From: an uncultured Balneolaceae bacterium
GTDB taxonomy: Bacteria; Bacteroidota; Rhodothermia; Balneolales; Balneolaceae
Direction: 5' to 3'
Assembly: GCA_913057825.1 (NCBI GenBank)
Contig: CAJXOW010000023.1
Location: 1-50,659 of the forward strand
DNA length: 50,659 nt
The notes under the pieces were generated by a model. It was not told where the DNA came from. It did no database searches and worked only from the letters and a program-made list of their open reading frames with translations. Positions 45,045 through 50,659 of the stretch are shown piece after piece (the first letter of the stretch is position 1; every line of letters starts with the position of its first letter). Made by a program: the position numbers and the translations under genes.

Positions 45045-45274
45045 TAAGGTCGGGCCAGGCAATGGTTGATTTTGATGAACTTAATGATAGACAGAAAAAG
45101 GCTCTGGAACTGGCTGAAAAAGGATCTGTTAGAACCAAAGATTTATCAGAAATATTTAATGAAGTTAGAGCTACCTTAACCGTAAATACAGGCAATTTTC
45201 GGACCATCCCTGGTAACAGCCATAAAAAAACCCCGGACAAAGCCGGGGTTCTATATATACAGGAAAATGTATAA
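45045..45274 (+). pseudogene. Relic of the AlbA/ATPase regulator gene (wHTH part)
   Basis: Bases about 45045-45170 match 46894-47010 of the intact gene at 45755. The frame (from 45062) starts VDFDELNDRQKKALELAEKG, then SVRTKDLSEIFNEV. After this point the match ends and the frame runs through unrelated bases and a terminator to 45274. It is a 5'- and 3'-truncated copy, not a gene in its own right. Confidence 0.75.
45224..45252 (-). terminator. Rho-independent terminator for the cold-shock gene
   Basis: AACCCCGG (45229-45236) pairs with CCGGGGTT (45243-45250). On the minus strand the stem is followed by TTTTTTT, 36 bases after the csp stop. Confidence 0.88.
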
Positions 45275-45285
45275 CTTGAGCCGTG

Positions 45286-45498
45286 TTAAGCTATGCTTCG
45301 AACGTTAATAGCACTTAAGCCCTTGGGTGTTTCTTCGACGTCAAATTCTACAGCTTCACCATCATTCAAGCCCTGGTTATAACCGAGGCTTTCAACATTG
45401 TTACGGTGAACGAAGATATCTTTGTCGCCTTCATCGGGCGCGATGAATCCAAATCCTTTTTCGGAGTCGAAAAATTTAATTTTGCCTTGTTGTGACAT
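45286..45498 (-). CDS. Cold-shock protein, CspA family
   Basis: A 70-aa single cold-shock domain. The RNP1 motif GFGFIAP and RNP2-like DIFVHRNNV are intact, with the start MSQQGKIKFFDSEKGFGFI. It binds single-stranded nucleic acid and melts RNA structure. The 256-base gap upstream, which lacks a gene, allows a long 5' leader, as in cspA-type genes regulated by RNA folding. It ends at a strong terminator. Confidence 0.93.
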   Translation of the reverse strand: MSQQGKIKFFDSEKGFGFIAPDEGDKDIFVHRNNVESLGYNQGLNDGEAVEFDVEETPKGLSAINVRSIA

Positions 45499-45754
45499 AT
45501 GTATTGTGTTTTTGCACCCTTAGGTTTCTCTTGTGAAAGGAGTTGTATTAACGCGTCAGATCAGTAAAGGTCGCTTATCAGGTGAGTCGTTAAAAGTTAA
45601 TTAATGCTCCAAGGTACGGCTAATAATCTGGAATACCTATTTATTATTTAGGAAGGGATGAATAATGAATTATAGCGAATATCAGTTTTCTGCGCGGTAA
45701 AAACCGCTAAGTCCAATAAAAACCGGAGGATATACTCCTTCAAACAATTCTTCT

Positions 45755-47116
45755 ATGTCAGAGCTAGATCCAAAAAATTTCAATGAAGATCAACAAACGG
45801 AGTTTAAAGAGTCATTCAAAGAGCCGGCTTTAAAAGCGCTGTGTGCTTTTGCCAATAAAGAGGGAGGTTCTGTATTCGTACCTTTAAATGATAAAGGGGT
45901 TATAGTGGAAGAGTCGTGGAGTGAGGAGAAGATTGAAGATATAGCAAATAGAGTGATTAATAATCTTGGCATACAGCCGAGTATAAGGAGTCATCATTGG
46001 AGAGAGCAAAACTATATAGAAATTAACGTCCCTAAAGTAGAGAGTCCGATACCCCTCAAAGGTCGATATTACATAAGAGTTGGCAATACAACCCAACGAA
46101 TGAATCCCGAGCAGTTAAAAAGCCGAATGTTGGAATCGGTTCCGTGGGATACGCAAATTGTCGAGAATATATCTTTAGCAGATTTAGATGAAAGCGAAAT
46201 TAAAAGATTTGCAAAATCCGGACAAGAAGCCGGACGAATAAGTGCCGAGATAGATCCGACCGAACCCGAAGAGATCTTAAAACGGACCCATTTGCTGAGA
46301 GAAGAGGGATTTACAAATGCCTGTTTATTGTTATTTGGGAAGAAACCACAGCGTCACTTTCCATCCGCTAATATTCGTTTGAGTGAATTCGCGTCAGAAA
46401 CAGAGATTATTAATGATAAAACGGTCAAGGGTAATTTATTCCAGCAAGTCCGCAAGTCAGAGGAGGTTGTCAAAGATCACATGAAACATGGGTATGAAGT
46501 ATCAGAACAGAAATTTATGAGGGAGGAACGTTGGACCTATCCCCTGCCGGCAATTCGAGAAGGGATTATGAATGCAGTGATTCACCGTGATTACTATAAA
46601 CAAGGGTCTCAAATTCAGGTTAAACTCTTTGATAATCGTATAAGTATATTCAGTCCCGGGGGACTTCCAGACCGCTTAAGTGTTGATGATTTATTAACCA
46701 CTCACCCATCGGTACGGCGCAATAATTTGTTGGCAGATATTTTCTTTAGAGCCGGACTGATAGAGGCCTTTGGTACCGGGATTTCAAGGATTAGGAAATC
46801 TCTGGACAGAGCAGGTTTGCCGGCGCCTGAATTCGAGGATAAAGGGCATTCCTTCGTGATGACGTTATATCAACAGTTTGAAGGCAAGGCCGGGGAGGCG
46901 ACGGTCGATTTTGATGAACTTAATGATAGACAGAAAAAGGCGCTTGAATTAGCTGAAGAAGGTTCGATTAGAACCAAAGATTTAACAGGAATATTTAATG
47001 AAGTTGAAAAAAGGACAATCCGGAGAGATTTAAGGGAGCTAGTGAAGAAAGGACTATTAAAGGCAAAAGGAAAAACGCGCAATCGATATTACGAATTAAA
47101 AAATACTTCTGATTAA
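45755..47116 (+). CDS. AlbA_2/ATPase-fold regulator with C-terminal winged helix
   Basis: A 453-aa protein. Residues about 5-120 are the Schlafen/AlbA_2 (AAA_4) domain (DQQTEFKESFKEPALKALCAFANKEGGSV, YYIRVGNTTQRMNPEQL). Residues about 255-360 are a GHKL-like ATPase fragment (IREGIMNAVIHRDYY, DNRISIFSPGGLPDRLSVDD, FGTGISRIRKSLDRA). Residues about 390-450 are a winged-helix domain (LNDRQKKALELAEEGSIRTKDLTGIF, VEKRTIRRDLRELVKKGLLK). Such proteins are stand-alone regulators, often in accessory DNA. Parts of it recur at 45045 and at the right end of the window. Confidence 0.88.
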   Translation: MSELDPKNFNEDQQTEFKESFKEPALKALCAFANKEGGSVFVPLNDKGVIVEESWSEEKIEDIANRVINNLGIQPSIRSHHWREQNYIEINVPKVESPIPLKGRYYIRVGNTTQRMNPEQLKSRMLESVPWDTQIVENISLADLDESEIKRFAKSGQEAGRISAEIDPTEPEEILKRTHLLREEGFTNACLLLFGKKPQRHFPSANIRLSEFASETEIINDKTVKGNLFQQVRKSEEVVKDHMKHGYEVSEQKFMREERWTYPLPAIREGIMNAVIHRDYYKQGSQIQVKLFDNRISIFSPGGLPDRLSVDDLLTTHPSVRRNNLLADIFFRAGLIEAFGTGISRIRKSLDRAGLPAPEFEDKGHSFVMTLYQQFEGKAGEATVDFDELNDRQKKALELAEEGSIRTKDLTGIFNEVEKRTIRRDLRELVKKGLLKAKGKTRNRYYELKNTSD

Positions 47117-47118
47117 TA

Positions 47119-47158
47119 TTCGGACATGATTCGGACATTTCGGACATAATTCGGACAT
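47119..47158. repeat. Four tandem TTCGGACAT units
   Basis: TTCGGACAT starts at 47119, 47130, 47139 and 47150 (intervals 11, 9, 11), right after the AlbA-type gene's stop. No hairpin is formed within a unit. It may be a protein-binding array or simple repeat debris. Confidence 0.6.
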
Positions 47159-47225
47159 TTCTACCGTTGTAATAAACTTGCATTCGGGTATGTTAGATTC
47201 TTTAACCGTAAACATTTCACTATAA

Positions 47226-47462
47226 CTATCCCCAGAATACATGTATCGGATCCTTTCGGACCTTCTCCAGGAAAAGACTCAACGACCCCACCTCCGGTTT
47301 GGGGTCGTATGCAGTCCATTTCAAATTGCCGCGCTGCCAGTATATTTTCCAGATTTCCCGTGATCGCACCCAGGTTGCTTTGGCAATATCCGGAAATGGC
47401 GATTTATTGGGAAAAAAGGAGAAAAGTTTATCTGTTTTTTGAACAAGTACACTGAGGAGAAG
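47226..47462 (-). pseudogene. DUF3024-like remnant fused in frame after an antitoxin stop
   Basis: Right after the TAA of the RHH gene, the same frame stays open for 78 codons. It ends FPDIAKATWVRSREIWKIYW, QRGNLKWTAYDPKPEVGSL, LFLEKVRKDPIHVFWG, a good match to the C-terminal half of DUF3024. No ATG, GTG or TTG start lies in the open stretch and the N-terminal half is missing, so it is probably a relic or is made only by stop-codon read-through. Confidence 0.65.
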
Positions 47463-47699
47463 TTATAGTTTATCCTTTTCTTCCGGCTCTTCATCCGGAA
47501 CTTTTGAGAGTACCTGGTCGAATTTTTCGCGGGAACCCAACTTTCCCCTTTCTCTTAAATACTCTTCCGTCATCAAGGCCGATATTTTTTCAGAGACCGC
47601 AGAATTAATGAGTTGATTCATAGATACACCTTCTTTTTCGGCCAGTTCTCGTATCTTTTCATGCATCGAGTCGGGGATGCGTATGCTTAAGGTGCTCAT
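47463..47699 (-). CDS. HicB-type ribbon-helix-helix antitoxin
   Basis: A 78-aa protein with the RHH motif STLSIRIPDSMHEKIREL, AEKEGVSMNQLINSAVSEKISALM, and a charged tail (EEYLRERGKLGSREKFDQVL, DEEPEEKDKL). Close relatives are annotated as HicB-family antitoxins. No HicA toxin is next to it; instead its 3' side carries a start-less DUF3024-like frame in phase, which may be the remnant of its partner. Confidence 0.87.
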   Translation of the reverse strand: MSTLSIRIPDSMHEKIRELAEKEGVSMNQLINSAVSEKISALMTEEYLRERGKLGSREKFDQVLSKVPDEEPEEKDKL

Positions 47700-47988
47700 G
47701 ATTCACCGATTTTAATTAAAAATTGGTTATATTTTCTGATCGAAGTGTTATTATATTGATTGAATTCAACCACCATCCTTACAAAATTGACAGTAGCTAA
47801 ATTAGCTTGTTGGCCAAAGACCGTTACCAATATTCAATCGTTTTGTTATATTAAAATAGACGAATTGATTTAAAAAAAGTGAGAGTAGTTATGAATCTTC
47901 AAAAAAGAATAAAAACAGATTAGCTATGGTAATTGCGTTACTATATTCAATAGTATAACTTCCAAATTCATCATAACACATAAGGGAA

Positions 47989-48528
47989 ATGCCCAAAAAA
48001 TACGCCGCCTTCGACATTGAAACCGCCAAGGTGTTGCCGGCCAGTGCCGACGACCTGAAAAGCCACCGACCTCTGGGGATTAGTTGCGCTGCATTGTGGT
48101 GTACCGACCAAGACGAACCTGAACTTTTTTACTCCCAAACTCCTGATGCATCTCCCGCTCCACGGATGTCCCGGCAGGATGTTAGTGCGCTGGTTACCGA
48201 GCTTGAGCAAAAAGTTGACGAGGGATATACGATCGTAACGCACAACGGAGTCGGATTCGATTTCGACATCCTCGCCGAAGAGTCCGACCAATTTGCCCCC
48301 TGCCGCCGCCTTGCCCTTGGACACGTTGATATGATGTATCACTTTTTCTGCGGCAAAGGCTTTCCCATAGCCCTGGATAAGGCCGCAGAAGCGCTGAACC
48401 TCGATAAAAAATCCGATGTAGAGGGATCCAAAGCCCCAAAACTTTGGCAAGAGGGGGATTACGAGCGGGTGCTTGAATATGTAGCTCAAGACTGCCGACT
48501 CACATTAGACGTGGCCGAAAAAAGCTAA
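47989..48528 (+). CDS. DEDDy-type exonuclease-like protein, interrupted by an in-frame stop
   Basis: A 179-aa frame. The RNase-H-fold 3'-5' exonuclease motifs are D9/E11 (AAFDIETAKV), D91 (THNGVGFDFDIL) and Y164xxxD168 (EYVAQDCRLTL). These suggest an active DEDDy nuclease core. After the TAA at 48526-48528 the same frame continues for 54 more codons that also appear in the copy at 37383. The TAA lies where a relic at 30021-30023 has GAA, so a G-to-T change probably created it. The whole core is still made. A SWIM protein gene follows. Confidence 0.85.
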   Translation: MPKKYAAFDIETAKVLPASADDLKSHRPLGISCAALWCTDQDEPELFYSQTPDASPAPRMSRQDVSALVTELEQKVDEGYTIVTHNGVGFDFDILAEESDQFAPCRRLALGHVDMMYHFFCGKGFPIALDKAAEALNLDKKSDVEGSKAPKLWQEGDYERVLEYVAQDCRLTLDVAEKS

Positions 48529-48693
48529 GAAAGAGGATATATCAGCTGGATCACCCGCAAAGGCAAAAGGTCGCGATTCGACCTCCCCTCCGGGTGGCTG
48601 TCCGTCGAAAAAGCCACTGAATTGCCAAAACCCGATACCTCCTGGATGGATAATCCATGGAAACGATCGAAATTTACCGGTTGGTTGAAGTAA
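48529..48693 (+). pseudogene. Orphaned in-frame C-terminal tail of the exonuclease-like gene
   Basis: 54 codons in the same frame (ERGYISWITRKGKRSRFDLP, SGWLSVEKATELPKPDTSWM, NPWKRSKFTGWLK, stop 48691-48693). They match the tail of the 37383 copy almost exactly and would be the natural C-terminus, so the full protein was about 234 aa. It may still be made at low level by read-through. Confidence 0.75.
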
Positions 48694-48710
48694 AAATGTC
48701 AATATAAACA

Positions 48711-50474
48711 ATGAGTGTCACGCTAAAACAGTTCGAGTCGATCACGAGCGATAAAATACGTCGCCGGGGGCGTAAATATTACCGGAACGGCAGGGTCCGG
48801 TCATTGAGTGAACAGGAATCGGGTATATGGACCGGTATCGTCCATGGCACGGTCCCGTACCGGTTGGAGATCCATCTGGGGAATCAACATGAAATCGAAA
48901 AGGTGGGATGCAATTGCCCTTATGATTACGGACTCATTTGCAAACATCTGGCGGCCGTTTTTTATACTTTGAGAGAGCGTTTGTATGGGGATGCGTCTGC
49001 GGACGGAGAGAACGGATCGGGAGTGCCCGCTAGAGAAATCGACATGCTGCAAATAGAATACATCGACGTCAAGCGAAAATCCGATGCCCGACAGATTGAA
49101 GAGCGACTCGAAAGCCTGTCGGATGAGAATGTCCGCGACTATTTAAAATCTATCCTGCTGGATGATCCGCGGTTGCGGACTGAATTTCTGATCGATTTCC
49201 AACCAGAAGATCGGTTTCCGGAGAAGCAGGAGGTCCGCCGTTGGATTCGCGATGTGTTGATGCTGGCCGGGTACCGTGATTATGATTACAATTCGCAAAG
49301 CATTTTTACGTACGAGGATGCAGGTCCGCTGTATCGACTTGTCGATCTGGCGGCGGAGTACGAGGCCAACGGGTTCTACGAGCAGATGCTGGATATCTGC
49401 CTGTCGATGCTTGACGAGGCGCTGCACGGCGATTATGAGATTTATCTTTCCGGTACGCATCTGCAATCCGTACTTGACGGGACGTTTGATCTGCTTTTCG
49501 GGTTAGCGGACATCAATCCGGATTCGGCCGCGGGACAGCGATTGTTTGAATACTGTCTGCATCAATATCAAAATGCGAAGAAGGATTTAGGGAAATATAG
49601 GTCCGATTATTTGAATTTGGCCCGTTTTCTGGCACATACTTCCCAACAGTATGAGAAGCTGGAGGCATTGTTATGGGAGGAACTGGAGGAGTTGCAGCAG
49701 GAGGAGACCTATTATGGCAATGAGTACAGAATCGAGCAGCGGGTACAGGATCTGATGCAAATTTACGGGGAACAGGGTAAAACCGGTCCGATGCAGAAGT
49801 TGCTGGATCAGTTCAGGGGATTATCGGGAATTCGTAGAATTTTGATTGAGCAGGCATTGGATCGCGATGATTATGAGGAAGTTGAAAAGTTGGCCCGGGA
49901 GGGACGCAGGTTGAATGAAGAGGACGGTGGACGGAATAAGCAGTGGACCCGCTGGCTTTTGGAAGTGGCCAGAGAACGAGAGGATATCGAGGAACAGCGA
50001 TCCTATTGCCGAGAATTGTTGATGGAAACTCGCCAATTTGAGTGGTATCAGCAGTTGAAATCGCTCTACGAAGAGACCGAATGGGAGGATATATCCGAAG
50101 ATATCATCGATCGCCTGCATGAATCATCCCACGTGAATGTTTCGTTGATGGCTTCCATTTATGCTGAGGAAAAGCAGTGGGAGGACCTACTGACGCTGGC
50201 CCGGCATGACTTTAACCTGGGGATGTTGGATCGATACAGTCGTCTGCTCGCCGATAAATTTTACGAGGAGTGGGTCGAAATATATAAGAACCTGATCGAT
50301 GATTTCCTCAGGAGAAATAAGGGCAGGGGGAATTACCAGGCAGTATGCGAAGATTTGGATACCATAACGCGCTTGGGAGACAGGGAAGATGCCCGGAAAA
50401 TTGCCACATATTTGAGGGAAGAATTCAGTAACCGTCCGGCGCTGAAAGATGAACTTCACAAGGGCGGGTATTGA
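48711..50474 (+). CDS. SWIM zinc-finger protein with helical repeats
   Basis: A 587-aa protein. The SWIM zinc finger is C67-C69-C77-H79 (VGCNCPYDYGLICKHLAAVFY), a nucleic-acid or protein binding module. The rest is alpha-helical with TPR/HEAT-like repeats (LVDLAAEYEANGFYEQMLDI, YEKLEALLWEELEELQQEE, RRILIEQALDRDDYEEVEKL). It starts 18 bases after the exonuclease-like tail, so it is probably co-transcribed with it. The stop codon TGA (50472-50474) lies within bases that match the AlbA-type relic, so its last residues or stop may come from that junction. Confidence 0.85.
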   Translation: MSVTLKQFESITSDKIRRRGRKYYRNGRVRSLSEQESGIWTGIVHGTVPYRLEIHLGNQHEIEKVGCNCPYDYGLICKHLAAVFYTLRERLYGDASADGENGSGVPAREIDMLQIEYIDVKRKSDARQIEERLESLSDENVRDYLKSILLDDPRLRTEFLIDFQPEDRFPEKQEVRRWIRDVLMLAGYRDYDYNSQSIFTYEDAGPLYRLVDLAAEYEANGFYEQMLDICLSMLDEALHGDYEIYLSGTHLQSVLDGTFDLLFGLADINPDSAAGQRLFEYCLHQYQNAKKDLGKYRSDYLNLARFLAHTSQQYEKLEALLWEELEELQQEETYYGNEYRIEQRVQDLMQIYGEQGKTGPMQKLLDQFRGLSGIRRILIEQALDRDDYEEVEKLAREGRRLNEEDGGRNKQWTRWLLEVAREREDIEEQRSYCRELLMETRQFEWYQQLKSLYEETEWEDISEDIIDRLHESSHVNVSLMASIYAEEKQWEDLLTLARHDFNLGMLDRYSRLLADKFYEEWVEIYKNLIDDFLRRNKGRGNYQAVCEDLDTITRLGDREDARKIATYLREEFSNRPALKDELHKGGY

Positions 50475-50659
50475 TAATCGTATAAGTATATTCAGACCGG
50501 GAGACTTCCAGGCCGCTTAAGTGTTGATGATTTATTAACCACTCACCCCTCGGCACAGCGCAATAATTGTTGGCAGATATTTTCTACAGAGCCGGGCTGA
50601 TTGAGGCAAAAGGGAAACCGCATAATCGATATTACGAACTAAAAAATACTTCTGATTAA
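50471..50659 (+). pseudogene. Internally deleted relic of the AlbA/ATPase regulator
   Basis: TTGATAATCGTATAAG and the following bases to about 50613 match 46628-46770 of the intact gene. The match then jumps to its last 50 or so bases, ending with the same AATACTTCTGATTAA. The deletion joins at a shared AGGC. A one-base loss near 50568 also breaks the frame. The window ends with this relic. Confidence 0.8.

Noticed and set aside
45062..45274. 70-aa frame as an independent small wHTH gene.
   Set aside because: It is a fragment of the AlbA-type gene; after 36 residues it runs into unrelated bases and a terminator.
47117..47160. The repeated TTCGGACAT units as a CRISPR array.
   Set aside because: The units are only 9 bases long with 0-2 base gaps, there are no unique spacers and no cas gene is nearby.

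Overview
The window looks like a chromosomal contig of a Balneolales-type bacterium (Balneolaceae, Fodinibius/Aliifodinibius-like; Bacteroidota/Rhodothermota side). This is inferred from two secreted proteins ending in a Bacteroidota-type C-terminal sorting domain (NPFNPTT...K), a SigZ-like sigma factor, a DUF3667 pair, a NhaC antiporter and moderate GC with few Shine-Dalgarno sites. No 16S rRNA or tRNA gene was seen, so the placement rests on protein character only.

Left third (0.5-13.6 kb), mostly housekeeping: nadC-nadA (NAD synthesis), a Uup-type ABC-F protein, a membrane-anchored metallo-beta-lactamase-fold hydrolase, a YhdH/AcuI-type reductase, a stand-alone receiver, a NhaC antiporter, a secreted amidohydrolase with an NTF2-like tail, a Big_5 lipoprotein, DoxX and a HIRAN-like membrane protein. 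The 581 bases before nadC hold six TTACGT/ACGTAA motifs, the first five spaced by multiples of about 11 bp.

Middle (13.6-25.4 kb): an IS3-family element (13853-15198) with imperfect terminal inverted repeats and a likely -1 frameshift site; a 1147-aa secreted metzincin-like/beta-helix protein; a BamE-like lipoprotein; a frameshifted AraC HTH gene; a GH59 (galactosylceramidase-like) protein that lacks the expected nucleophile Glu; and an FbpBC-like ABC transporter without a binding protein and without a good permease start. A 75-bp decayed copy of part of the GH59 gene lies just left of the IS.

Right half (25.4-50.66 kb), accessory: four recognisable toxin-antitoxin pairs plus one degraded pair, two MITE-like inverted-repeat elements, SigZ with a CSC-motif permease, a DUF3667 pair, a LamG secreted protein, an AraC/AhpD-like pair near a glutaredoxin-thioredoxin reductase fusion (redox defence), a secreted GH63/MGH1-like glycosidase, a cold-shock protein and an AlbA/ATPase regulator. 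The most unusual feature is a set of scattered relics of the same few genes. A DEDDy-exonuclease-like gene exists as an almost full copy broken by one in-frame TAA, an internally deleted copy and a short tail relic. The AlbA/ATPase gene exists as one intact copy, one tail fragment and one internally deleted relic ending the window. PIN-toxin and GH59 tail relics also occur. Several relics begin at or just after the stop codon of an unrelated intact gene. The exonuclease copies sit next to a DUF1186/SEC-C protein and a SWIM zinc-finger protein, which may be an uncharacterised nucleic-acid module.
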